IMG/VR virus record: IMGVR_UViG_3300020198_000887 | Span: 78,295 to 142,294 of that record | Length of the DNA stretch: 64,000 bases | DNA from: a virus | Direction: 5' to 3' (one strand) | Shown: piece by piece, positions 55,682 through 64,000 of the stretch | How the letters are laid out: every line of letters starts with the position of its first letter | How positions within the stretch are numbered: the stretch's first letter is position 1 | The notes under the pieces: generated by a model | The model's database searches: none | What the model was told of the DNA's origin: nothing | What the model saw: only the letters and a program-made list of their open reading frames with translations | Position numbers and translations under genes: made by a program

Positions 55682-57121
55682 CTATGTTTTAATAGTAAAA
55701 ATGATGTTACCGCAATCCCAATACCGACGATACTTTGCGTTAAACATATTTTTAGATTCAGATAATGATGCATCAAACGATGGTAGAAATGACGATAAAT
55801 TATGTTTTTGTGTTTTATACCTACTAATAATAATATCACCATTCGTCCAACAATATCCAGGTTGTGAAATGCCTTCTTTTGTAAATCCTGCCGCAAGATA
55901 CCCTTGTCCATTTCCTTTGCTAAAATCACAATAGCTAACAATTACTGAATTCGGTAATTTCCCCTTTAAATACGATACCAGTTTACTAACCCCACCGATT
56001 ACGGTGATATCAGATTTTGTGCACATTCTCAAAATCTCGTAATCATACGCGGAATTATACCTAGATTTTCCTATTGACATCATCATAATTAAATCATCAG
56101 CCAAAAATAATCCAAACGCGATGTATGATGAAATAAAGCCTTGAATATGATATGTATTCAAAAAATCTTTCTCGGTTTCTTTGTCAATTTCTCTTATTAC
56201 ACATTTCCGCCCATGAATTCTTGAATTGATGCCTAACCGTGATTTAATCATCGATTTTATAATTGGTTTTTTAGTATGCCAGTCAAAGTCTGTTATATGC
56301 ATCAATGAATAACCAGCATTGTTTACTGAAATTGTTTTATTAAGATGTCGGTACCTATCTTCTGGTATTCCTAATTCTGGATGGTAGCTATGCCACCACA
56401 ACCCATTTAGTTCTATCGAAAGATTTGCCCTTGGTATCAGGATATCTAATTCTTTTGGGGAAATTAATGTCCTATTTGATATGTCTGTTGTAAATCCAAG
56501 GTCATTTATAAACGAAACAATTTCACATTCTTCAACTGACCGCATAGAAGATGGACGTATTGTAAAATTAAATTTTTTACAATACGACGAAACAGTAGTG
56601 TAATCAATTCCTAATTCGTATGCTATTTCACTTAATGAACGTTTTTTTATATTATATTCGTTGTCCAACCAGGCTTGATTTGACAATTTTTCATGAATTA
56701 CCGGTGATATTTTTGGCCGTTTCCAAATATCTTTCATATCATTTCGTTGACTATTGAATTCGACACCATATTTTTGAATCATCGTTTCTTTTCGTTTAGT
56801 ATTAGCCAGCTGCTTTTTTTCAGAAGGTGTATGCTCTTTAGTTTTGGAAACATTTTTTGAAATATTTTCTAATGTACATTTGCAATTGTTAGCCAACCCA
56901 CATCCAATAAACCCAGTACTTATTCTATCAAATTTTTTGATATTCCCATTCTTGCATATATTAGATTCTTGATACAACGCACTGAATATCATTGATGGCA
57001 AGTGCGCACTATCTATTAACGAATTAGTTAACACCCATTCTAACATACTAGGGTTTTTTAACACTAATTTAACATAATGTTTAGGTTTACATTTGATTAG
57101 ATTTAACAATTCTTCTTTCAT
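55682..57121 (-). CDS. Free-standing homing-endonuclease-like protein (Vsr/EDxHD-type)
   Basis: 479 aa. Middle: a helix-turn-helix-like RSLSEIAYELGIDYTTVSSY, then KELDILIPRANLSIELNGLW and WHSYHPELG, HLNKT and LMHITDFDW, a PD-(D/E)XK/Vsr-like nuclease core as in the EDxHD family of phage homing endonucleases. The C-terminal ~130 residues (RMCTKSDITVIGGVSKLVSY) resemble a GNAT-like tail seen in such phage proteins. The N-terminus has Cys clusters (ICKNGNIKKF, CGLANNCKC). It lies on the opposite strand between gp23 and the next structural gene, a typical site for a mobile gene. It has its own sigma70-like promoter (TTGCAT-17-TATAAG). The exact cut site is unknown. Confidence 0.7.
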   Translation of the reverse strand: MKEELLNLIKCKPKHYVKLVLKNPSMLEWVLTNSLIDSAHLPSMIFSALYQESNICKNGNIKKFDRISTGFIGCGLANNCKCTLENISKNVSKTKEHTPSEKKQLANTKRKETMIQKYGVEFNSQRNDMKDIWKRPKISPVIHEKLSNQAWLDNEYNIKKRSLSEIAYELGIDYTTVSSYCKKFNFTIRPSSMRSVEECEIVSFINDLGFTTDISNRTLISPKELDILIPRANLSIELNGLWWHSYHPELGIPEDRYRHLNKTISVNNAGYSLMHITDFDWHTKKPIIKSMIKSRLGINSRIHGRKCVIREIDKETEKDFLNTYHIQGFISSYIAFGLFLADDLIMMMSIGKSRYNSAYDYEILRMCTKSDITVIGGVSKLVSYLKGKLPNSVIVSYCDFSKGNGQGYLAAGFTKEGISQPGYCWTNGDIIISRYKTQKHNLSSFLPSFDASLSESKNMFNAKYRRYWDCGNIIFTIKT

Positions 57122-57149
57122 GATTAATGGGTTCGCATTCTATTACCTA

Positions 57150-57178
57150 CTTATACCATGAAAATGTAATTAATGCAA
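57150..57178 (-). promoter_or_regulatory. sigma70-like promoter of the endonuclease-like gene
   Basis: On the minus strand TTGCAT (57173-57178), 17-nt spacer, TATAAG (57150-57155), about 30 nt upstream of the start at 57121. Confidence 0.5.
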
Positions 57179-57191
57179 CTAATGTTAAATA

Positions 57192-57199
57192 GATAAATA
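57192..57199 (+). promoter_or_regulatory. Putative late promoter (GATAAATA)
   Basis: GATAAATA on the plus strand, upstream of the 57278 gene (79 nt). Spacing is longer than for most, but no other box is present. Confidence 0.45.
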
Positions 57200-57277
57200 C
57201 CTAGTCATATAGAAACTACTAACGTAGATTTATGCTGTATTCCATAGCGTATGACCTAGAACGTCAAGGAGATAAAA

Positions 57278-58225
57278 ATGGGAAGACCTCTTAGTAAAAA
57301 ATTTTTCGGTAACCGTAATATCGGTTCAACAAGTACAACTTCGGATAATGGTATCGGTGGGGAAGGTGTTGCTAGTGCAGCCATTAGCGTTGCTGGATCA
57401 TACACTACATTACCAACTTTTACGTTTACTGCCCCGCAATTGCCCAATGGGGTAACTGCAACCGGGGTTGTTGTTTCAGAAGTATTAAGCGCAACTATCA
57501 GTGGTGGTACAGGGTATGGAACATCACAAACGTTTGACTTAACTGTTACTACTGCTGGTGGCACAGCAATTATCAATGTAACATCAACCGCGGAAGGTGC
57601 AATTGATACTGTTAATAGCATTACAACACGTGGGACATTTACTTCATTGGGTCCTGTTACCAGTATTTCGGGCGGGATTGGTGATAATGCCGCAGTACCA
57701 GTGCTAATATTTCGTGCATCAGCCGTGACCATAACCGAATCTGGGTCCGGATATACATCAGCACCAACCATCGCTGGTTATACCAGTCGTGGCGGTATCA
57801 CTGTTAATGCAATTACATTGACAACTGATAGCGGAAATGTTGGTTCGTCAACTAACCAAGAAAATGCAATTCAAATTACAGCATGGGTTCCAGAAACTGG
57901 TGCTGCGGGTAATATTTCAGGTAATGGTACATCTGCAGTTACTGGTGATATTGTCCGTCAATGTGGTAGTAAAAAATACATTGTTAAAACTGCACAAGGT
58001 ATCGGTAGAGTATCATTGGTTGCTGCAACACCCGGCGCTGGTGAGGCAACAATTATTGCAATAGATGCAAATAATAACAATTATTATGTAACTAAACTAA
58101 CTACCCATAAAGCACAATTAACACAAATCGATGGTGGTTCAAATTATGTTTATTCATCAGGTGATTTTGCACAGTGGTCATTCGCCAATGCAAGTGGGTT
58201 AATTGTTAAAATAGAAAACGCGTAA
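57278..58225 (+). CDS. Virion structural protein (MGRPL-type)
   Basis: 315 aa. MGRPLSKKFFGNRNIG and DNGIGGEGVASAAISVAGSY match the N-terminus of a conserved structural protein of cyanophage-type T4-like phages. The middle has GGxGY-type beta repeats (SATISGGTGYGTSQTFDLTV, ITESGSGYTSAPTI), and the end SAVTGDIVRQCGSKKYIVKT is also shared within that family. AAGGAG lies just before the ATG. It starts the fibre/virion run on the right side. Precise role unknown. Confidence 0.75.
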   Translation: MGRPLSKKFFGNRNIGSTSTTSDNGIGGEGVASAAISVAGSYTTLPTFTFTAPQLPNGVTATGVVVSEVLSATISGGTGYGTSQTFDLTVTTAGGTAIINVTSTAEGAIDTVNSITTRGTFTSLGPVTSISGGIGDNAAVPVLIFRASAVTITESGSGYTSAPTIAGYTSRGGITVNAITLTTDSGNVGSSTNQENAIQITAWVPETGAAGNISGNGTSAVTGDIVRQCGSKKYIVKTAQGIGRVSLVAATPGAGEATIIAIDANNNNYYVTKLTTHKAQLTQIDGGSNYVYSSGDFAQWSFANASGLIVKIENA

Positions 58226-58235
58226 TGTTGTCACT

Positions 58236-58258
58236 GGGGGGAATACTTTCCCCCCTTT
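58236..58258 (+). terminator. Intergenic hairpin (G6/C6)
   Basis: GGGGGGAA-TACT-TTCCCCCC (8 bp) followed by TTT. It lies between two virion genes and may partly end the upstream transcript. Confidence 0.7.
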
Positions 58259-58272
58259 AAAAGGATTTGTAA

Positions 58273-59247
58273 ATGTCAAGAATATTAAAAGTCAGTCAGA
58301 GTAATTATAGGGTAGCAGTACAATCTGGTGGCACTATTACTTTAGATACTGGATTAAACACCGGCGACGTTGTAATAACTGGTAACTTAACTGTTAACGG
58401 TAATTATACAACTATTAATGTGTCTGACATGAAAGTAGAAGATAACATTCTAGTTTTAAATAAGAATGAAGAAAATGCTGGAATAACACTTGGGCGTTCC
58501 GGTATAGAGATTGAGCGTGGTACACTTAGTAATGCACAATTGTTATTTGATGAAAATGTTCAGCACTGGGACCCAATAACATCTAGTTATATTGCTGGTA
58601 CATTTGTTGTAAAAACGGCGGATGGTGCGTTGTCGGGAGTACAAACTAGTGTTATTACAAATGACGGAACAACTGACATAGTATTTGATTTACAAGGTGG
58701 GCCAGGCGTATTATCGGTGGCACACAGCATCAGTAGTCTAGACGGATTAAACTACGAAGACCGGGTTACATTTGCGGATGCGATACCAAACAAAAAATGG
58801 GTGGAAGGATATATATCATCCGGTGCATATACTATTGGGATGGCAGATGTCGATAAATTATATAAAAAAGACGCACTCAACAATGAACGTTCTAGAGTTC
58901 AAGCATTACTTTCCGGGATTGACATTCGTGTTAATGATGTTAGACGAGCATATATAACAGCATCTGGACTTAATGTAGATAACATAAATATTTATTCTGG
59001 CACTATATCAAATACTTCTGCTACGAACTTAATTTTAACTGCTAATAATAAGCTAGTCGAAGTTGATGCAACCTTGGTACTCGACGACCAAAATGGTAAT
59101 ATACCAACGACAACGATTGGAAAAACAAAAGTGTATTCATTGGCTAATGTTGGACCAGGTAAATCTGGATTGTTTTTTAAAAATGTAAATCATTCAGATG
59201 AATTAATAGCTAAAAATAGAGCAGTATTATTTAGTATGCTTTTTTAA
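58273..59247 (+). CDS. Fibre-type virion structural protein
   Basis: 324 aa. The N-terminal third has TITLDTGLNTGDVVITGNLT, VNGNYTTINVSDMKVEDNIL and VLNKNEENAGITLGRSGIEI, beta-rich trimeric fibre features also found in phage fibre and collar proteins. A QLLFDENVQHWDP motif follows. The remainder is not recognised. AAGGA precedes the ATG. It is in a run with three other virion genes and likely forms part of a fibre or head-tail decoration. Confidence 0.7.
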   Translation: MSRILKVSQSNYRVAVQSGGTITLDTGLNTGDVVITGNLTVNGNYTTINVSDMKVEDNILVLNKNEENAGITLGRSGIEIERGTLSNAQLLFDENVQHWDPITSSYIAGTFVVKTADGALSGVQTSVITNDGTTDIVFDLQGGPGVLSVAHSISSLDGLNYEDRVTFADAIPNKKWVEGYISSGAYTIGMADVDKLYKKDALNNERSRVQALLSGIDIRVNDVRRAYITASGLNVDNINIYSGTISNTSATNLILTANNKLVEVDATLVLDDQNGNIPTTTIGKTKVYSLANVGPGKSGLFFKNVNHSDELIAKNRAVLFSMLF

Positions 59248-59256
59248 GGATAACAC

Positions 59257-59607
59257 ATGGCAATTTCAAACACAACTATTGCATCATCAAATACCGTAGT
59301 ATATACAAGTACCGGGAATAATGGCAATGCCATAACAACAATAATGGTATGCAATACGGCTACATATGACCCATTAAACCCAACCGCTGGACAAACCAAC
59401 TTATTTTTGTATATAGTCCCTGCTGCTGAAGTATCTGGGAATAACACACTGTTAAAACACACTGTGATAAATGGGTTGCCTATCCCAGCTGGTGAAACTG
59501 TGTCATTGGACCAGGAAAAAATTGTATTAGAACACAACGCTAAAATCATTGCGAAAAGTAGTAGTCCAGCAAATTTAGCAATTACAATTAGTTCATTGGA
59601 AGTATAA
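59257..59607 (+). CDS. Small virion-associated protein
   Basis: 116 aa. Beta-rich, Asn/Thr/Ser rich (MAISNTTIASSNTVVYTS, ATYDPLNPTAGQTNLF), with LPIPAGETVSLDQEKIVLE typical of small phage beta-sandwich proteins. No enzyme motif. The ribosome binding site AAGGAT lies directly before it, and it sits between two virion genes. Small head or tail decoration protein is likely. Confidence 0.65.
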   Translation: MAISNTTIASSNTVVYTSTGNNGNAITTIMVCNTATYDPLNPTAGQTNLFLYIVPAAEVSGNNTLLKHTVINGLPIPAGETVSLDQEKIVLEHNAKIIAKSSSPANLAITISSLEV

Positions 59608-59610
59608 CAC

Positions 59611-60612
59611 ATGCGATACCTAAGACAACAAGTTTTAAATCGTAGAACACCACACGACCAACGGTTAACTGTTGATATGTCACATGGTGTTATCATGAAT
59701 ACACCTAACAACTTATTATTACCAAAGGGCACTACTGAGGAACGACCAGTATCACCGTTAAATGGAATGATTAGATATAACATAACTACCAGTGAATTGG
59801 AAGTATACCAAGTTAACAACTGGCGTGCATTGCGATTCAAAGAATCCACCCACATTACACAACAAAATTTAGGAGCTGGTGATAGCGATAATGTTTTTTT
59901 CGGGCCATTAAATCCAGCGCCACCAACGACGGTACAAAGTGGTACAACGTGGGGTGGTCAAAACTTATTAGTTATTGTGGAAAATGTTATTCAATTGTCC
60001 AACATAAATTATACAATAGTTCAGAACCCATCAGTTCCAACGGAATCATATACTGGTTCATTGAGTGCAGAAGCAACTGATGGGGTGGATACACTATATT
60101 TCAATTCAAGCGTTAATTGTTCGGGTGCAACGGGTGATGGAAATACTACAACTATAACTTTTGATTCACACTCACAAACGCCGTTTGCAATCGGCTCAAC
60201 AATTACGGTGACTAATTTTATTCCAGTATCATTTAATGGTGTATATACTGTTTCAGCCTCAGCAACAAATTCGGTTAGCTTCCTCAATGGGGCAAGCGGG
60301 GTGGCATCGTTTTATGGAACAGTTACCAGCAATAATACAATATACACCTCTATAGATTTAGTTGGTGCAGTTGTAACCGGAAATCCTAGTATACAACCCA
60401 ATACTGTAGTAGTGTCATATGAATCTGACCCACAAACCGACGCGCTGATAAAAATAGTGTTAAATAAACCATTGGTAACAGCTAGTATTAACGCCAATGC
60501 GGTAATTACGTTAACAGCGGTGACATATACTGGATCTGGGTACTTTTTAAAATTTAGTTCACCAGTACCAGTTGGCAAAACAGTTACTGTTCTACACGGG
60601 TTTGACCAATAA
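59611..60612 (+). CDS. Virion/fibre protein
   Basis: 333 aa. PLNGMIRYNITTSELEVYQV and NNWRAL is the NGMIRYN-T-x-x-x-EvYq-xxWR motif common in fibre and head-fibre proteins of T4-like phages. A middle ENVIQLSNINYTIVQNPS segment follows, then beta-repeats (VNCSGATGDGNTTTITFD). Starts 4 nt after the 116-aa gene. Probable fibre or attachment protein. Confidence 0.7.
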   Translation: MRYLRQQVLNRRTPHDQRLTVDMSHGVIMNTPNNLLLPKGTTEERPVSPLNGMIRYNITTSELEVYQVNNWRALRFKESTHITQQNLGAGDSDNVFFGPLNPAPPTTVQSGTTWGGQNLLVIVENVIQLSNINYTIVQNPSVPTESYTGSLSAEATDGVDTLYFNSSVNCSGATGDGNTTTITFDSHSQTPFAIGSTITVTNFIPVSFNGVYTVSASATNSVSFLNGASGVASFYGTVTSNNTIYTSIDLVGAVVTGNPSIQPNTVVVSYESDPQTDALIKIVLNKPLVTASINANAVITLTAVTYTGSGYFLKFSSPVPVGKTVTVLHGFDQ

Positions 60613-60632
60613 AACTTTTTTAAGGATTCGCC

Positions 60633-63600
60633 ATGGGCATAGAAATGGGTAGAATTAGCGGCCCTCTCTTATCAGACAATCTGATAAGAAATGGTGTTGA
60701 CTTAGCAGTTGAAACAGATCTTCTATATTTTGATGTAATAAGTGGCAAAGTTGGTATCAACACAGATTCACCAGCCACACTACTAAACATTAGTGGTACA
60801 ACACAGACTACCTCTTTAATTGCCGATACACAAACAGATATTGACAGTTTTATTTTTGTTGGAAATAAAATACAACACATAACTGATAATATCTACATAC
60901 GGCCAAACCAAACATCCAACCCAGTTGTTGTATTGCCTCCCCTGCAATCCCAAAATTTACTGATTGGTCCCAATTTAATAGAAAATACAACCCTAAATAA
61001 TAACATTATTATTAGCTGCCATCCTTCTGGTAAGGTTAAATTTGACACTACCCTTGTTGATGTTGTTGGTAATATTCATTCTACTGGTAATATAACTTGG
61101 GATGGCACTATAACCTTTGGTAGTGATGCAATTGACAGCATCGACTTCAACGCGGGTATTGGTAGTGATTTAATTCCAGATTTGCCTGCATTTTACGAGT
61201 TGGGAAAGAATTATGCAACGGTTGGAAAACTGTATTCGACTAATGTAAAATCATTTAATATAACATCCACTAATTCTATTATAGTCAATGACTTTGATTT
61301 GTTATTAACACAAGGTAATACAATTTATGTTTCTAAAAATGGGGATGATAATAATCAAGGAACACACCTACAAGCAACATTCAAAACAATAAAACATGCA
61401 CTATTAACTGCACAAAATGGGGATGAAATAGTAATATTCCCTGGTGCATTTGCAGAAGATTTCCCACTAATAGTACCACAGGGGGTCAGCGTACGTGGAA
61501 TGAGTACCAATAGTGTGATTATTACACCAACACCATCCACAAATACGAATGATGCATTTTTACTACACGGTGACACTTCTGTTTCATTTGTAACGATAAA
61601 AGATTTCTTTATTAATAATATAACCAATACCGGGTATGCATTCAAGTTTGCACCAGATATCACTGTAAATTCACAAAGTCCATACATTTTTAATATCAAT
61701 GTTAATACATCAGGTACCGTTACTTCACCAAACGATCCACTTGGATTTGCGCATGGTGATGCTGGCGGCGGTGTGTATATCGACGGGGCATTGATAAATC
61801 CTATATCGCCAATATTCCCACCAGTGTTGATTTATTCATCAACTTTTATAACACCGAACCAAGATGCAATAGTTGCAACAAATGGCGCAAAACTGGAATG
61901 TAGCAATGTTGCTACCTATTACGCCAAACGCGGACTTTACCTAAAATCTGGAATTAATGGTGTATCAAATTCTGGATTAACCGCAAGTGTAGTTACAAAT
62001 GGAACCCCAGGTGAATCATGGGCCGCACCGGTGACATTGATTTACGCTGGTAAACTCAATGGAAAAAACTCATATTATCAGGGTGATAACCGTATAAACT
62101 GGACTGGAAGTGAATGGCGATTTTATAATATAACAGTCGGTACAGATGTCTACTATTCATCATTCGATAACGTGGAATACCCTTGGTTAGCAACGTCTTG
62201 GATAGCAACCGGTGCATTACTACCAGTTCCATCATTTACTAGTAACATTTCTCCTAAAAAATTTGGGGCCGAAGTTAGAATTACCAACAGTAAAAATGCA
62301 TATGGAACATATGGTTCAGTTGCAGATGGGTTCGGTACACTTGCGAATTTAACTGGACATACATTTGCATATATTGGTAATAATGGGGATTCACGTAGTT
62401 GGATTGATTCATCGAATCATGACAATGAACTCGTTGTAATAAACGGCGGCGTGATAAATCATGAAAGTATGCAACAACGCGGTACATATCGAGTTGGTGA
62501 TATAATTACCATAGACCAAGACAATAAACACATCACACTCACCGCTAACAATATAAACTTCGTGGATAAAAGTGAGGTAACGATAGCCAGTGAAAATGGC
62601 TTGGCCAATATCAATTCTTCTGGTATCCGCACAGATAATATATTAATCCAATCGAATGATATAAATTCATTGTACGGAACTGTAAAATTTAAATCCGCTG
62701 CTAATAAAATAAATCTGAATAATGATGTCAATGTTGCTGGTAGCATGAATATTACCGGGAATACTGTCGTTAAAGGTAATGTGTTCTTGGGGGATTCGTC
62801 GTTTGATACATTATCCATATTTCCGCTAATCGATCAAACACTATCACCAGATGATAATGCATTGATTTACTCATTGGGATTGGAAGATAAACGCTGGCGT
62901 GATGCATACTTAACAATGCTAAATGTAGATGGTGTTATCACCATTGAGAATAATACCATTACATCTACCACAGACTTGATACTTAACGCAGCTGGAACAG
63001 GTATAATATCAATCGATTCAACTGATGTTATAATATCCAATTTGATGTTGGTTAGTGGTTTTAGCGCATTACATAATATTGCACTATTAAACGAATTTCA
63101 ACATTCTGGCATATCCATTCACACCGGTGATATTACCAGAACTGGAAATACCAATATAACTGGGAATTTATCGGTTACTGCACTTGTTAATTTTGCTGAC
63201 ATTAAATTTGATAATAATGTATTAACTACTACCCTGCTTACAAATGATTTAACATTACTTGCTGATGGCAGTGGTATTGTTTCAATACCTACCAATGACG
63301 TACTAGTAGATAATAATTTAACAGCTGGTCACGCATATTTAAATTCAGCAGTGGTACTTACCACTACTACAGCTACTGAATTATTTGATAATGATATCTC
63401 GATTTACAATAATGTCATTACAACAACAATTTCATCTAATGACTTAATATTAAAAGCACATGGTACTGGTAGAATTTATGTTCCACTTAAAAATGTTGAA
63501 ATAACTAACGATTTAACAATTTCTGGTACATCTACCTTTGGTGCTGTTAATATTGGGACTGCATTACTGCCAAAAGTAGTAACACAGCAGGGTGATATTA

Positions 63601-64000
63601 TACAGACCGGTGATATTACCAGAACTGGAAATACCAATATAACTGGGAATTTATCGGTTACTACACTTGTTAATTTTGCTGATATCAAGGTTGATAATAA
63701 TGTATTAACTACTACCCTGCTTACAAATGATTTAACATTACTTGCTGATGGCAGTGGTATTGTTTCAATACCTACCAATGACGTACTAGTAGATAATAAT
63801 TTAACAGCTGGTCACGCATATTTAAATTCAGCAGTGGTACTTACCACTACTACAGCTACTGAATTATTTGATAATGATATCTCGATTTACAATAATGTCA
63901 TTACAACAACAATTTCATCTAATGACTTAATATTAAAAGCACATGGTACTGGTAGAATTTATGTTCCACTTAAAAATGTTGAAATAACTAACGATTTAAC
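60633..64000 (+). CDS. Large fibre protein with pectin-lyase-like beta-helix (partial, runs off right edge)
   Basis: At least 1122 codons, open from ATG 60633 (AAGGATTC ribosome binding site) to the window end. The N-terminal ~220 residues include KVGINTDSPATLLNISG, a GINT-type fibre motif. TIYVSKNGDDNNQGTHLQAT, TIKHALLTAQNGDEIVIFPG, AFAEDFPLIVPQGVSVRGMS marks a right-handed beta-helix, DUF1565/pectin-lyase fold type. Later parts are Asn/Thr-rich beta repeats with GDITRTGNTNITGNLSVT blocks, duplicated (see repeat). Probably a long tail fibre or a polysaccharide-binding spike. The 3' end is outside the window. Confidence 0.8.
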   Translation, partial: MGIEMGRISGPLLSDNLIRNGVDLAVETDLLYFDVISGKVGINTDSPATLLNISGTTQTTSLIADTQTDIDSFIFVGNKIQHITDNIYIRPNQTSNPVVVLPPLQSQNLLIGPNLIENTTLNNNIIISCHPSGKVKFDTTLVDVVGNIHSTGNITWDGTITFGSDAIDSIDFNAGIGSDLIPDLPAFYELGKNYATVGKLYSTNVKSFNITSTNSIIVNDFDLLLTQGNTIYVSKNGDDNNQGTHLQATFKTIKHALLTAQNGDEIVIFPGAFAEDFPLIVPQGVSVRGMSTNSVIITPTPSTNTNDAFLLHGDTSVSFVTIKDFFINNITNTGYAFKFAPDITVNSQSPYIFNINVNTSGTVTSPNDPLGFAHGDAGGGVYIDGALINPISPIFPPVLIYSSTFITPNQDAIVATNGAKLECSNVATYYAKRGLYLKSGINGVSNSGLTASVVTNGTPGESWAAPVTLIYAGKLNGKNSYYQGDNRINWTGSEWRFYNITVGTDVYYSSFDNVEYPWLATSWIATGALLPVPSFTSNISPKKFGAEVRITNSKNAYGTYGSVADGFGTLANLTGHTFAYIGNNGDSRSWIDSSNHDNELVVINGGVINHESMQQRGTYRVGDIITIDQDNKHITLTANNINFVDKSEVTIASENGLANINSSGIRTDNILIQSNDINSLYGTVKFKSAANKINLNNDVNVAGSMNITGNTVVKGNVFLGDSSFDTLSIFPLIDQTLSPDDNALIYSLGLEDKRWRDAYLTMLNVDGVITIENNTITSTTDLILNAAGTGIISIDSTDVIISNLMLVSGFSALHNIALLNEFQHSGISIHTGDITRTGNTNITGNLSVTALVNFADIKFDNNVLTTTLLTNDLTLLADGSGIVSIPTNDVLVDNNLTAGHAYLNSAVVLTTTTATELFDNDISIYNNVITTTISSNDLILKAHGTGRIYVPLKNVEITNDLTISGTSTFGAVNIGTALLPKVVTQQGDIIQTGDITRTGNTNITGNLSVTTLVNFADIKVDNNVLTTTLLTNDLTLLADGSGIVSIPTNDVLVDNNLTAGHAYLNSAVVLTTTTATELFDNDISIYNNVITTTISSNDLILKAHGTGRIYVPLKNVEITNDL
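63123..64000 (+). repeat. Tandem repeat, period 483 bp, in the fibre gene
   Basis: Bases 63606-64000 repeat 63123-63517 with about five differences (near 63180 and 63205-63215), giving a period of 483 bp (161 codons, frame kept). The second copy is cut by the window edge, so the array may continue. Near-identity indicates very recent duplication or ongoing conversion. Confidence 0.93.

Noticed and set aside
59244-59855. 203-codon minus-strand frame
   Set aside because: Antisense to two virion genes with good ribosome binding sites; no supporting motif.
1-64000. CRISPR arrays, IS elements and attachment sites
   Set aside because: No regularly spaced short repeats, transposase, integrase or direct-repeat attachment pair was seen.

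Overview
The window is part of the genome of a large T4-like myovirus (class Caudoviricetes) with AT-rich DNA. It carries a near-complete set of T4-type module genes: the late sigma factor gp55, recombination nuclease gp46/gp47, baseplate genes gp53, gp5, gp25, gp6, gp26 and gp51-like, and the head genes gp20, gp21, gp22 and gp23. Several structural proteins have the style of T4-like phages of aquatic bacteria (cyanophage and pelagiphage type): the short gp23, the MGRPL... virion protein, the fibres with ADLAEKY-type tails, and GGxGY repeats. The host cannot be read from this sequence. No tRNA gene or CRISPR array was seen.

Layout. Positions 1-36971 are all on the minus strand and form one long tail/baseplate/fibre block. 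Read in the direction of transcription it holds a gp48/gp54-like tail-tube/baseplate protein, gp53, a 775-aa hub-associated protein, gp5 spike, gp25, gp6 and a giant 4673-aa structural protein. Next come a 202-aa virion protein, three paralogous fibre-like proteins that share an N-terminal domain, and a 2205-aa protein with about 14 Calx-beta-like repeats. The block ends with two small genes, one of them a 2OG-Fe(II)-oxygenase-like protein, and the first 20 codons of another protein at the window edge. Positions 37000-42010 switch to the plus strand and carry gp55, gp47, gp46, a small unknown protein and a GIY-YIG-like protein behind sigma70-like promoters. Positions 42011-42628 hold no credible gene but a GC-rich, strongly self-complementary stretch behind its own promoter, read here as an undescribed structured RNA. 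Then follow a 255-aa late gene with a capsid-targeting-like N terminus, a small inverted island (gp26, gp51-like), and a 1346-aa tape-measure-like protein. The head operon comes next: gp20 with an intein, a 79-aa protein, an acidic core protein, gp21, gp22, gp23. A minus-strand homing-endonuclease-like gene sits directly after gp23. The right end (57278-64000) is a plus-strand run of virion/fibre proteins, the last of which leaves the window inside a 483-bp tandem repeat.

Working together. gp55 would direct host RNA polymerase to late promoters. I find eight copies of an (N)ATAAATA box 20-40 nt upstream of late gene starts on both strands, which fits that role. gp20-gp23 build and mature the head (gp21 is the protease); gp6, gp25, gp53, gp5, gp26 and the gp48/54-like protein build the baseplate and tube; the giant, Calx-beta and fibre proteins probably decorate the baseplate and bind the host surface. 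The most unusual items are the candidate structured RNA, the 14-kb single gene with a seven-bladed-propeller-like region, and the intein in the portal gene.
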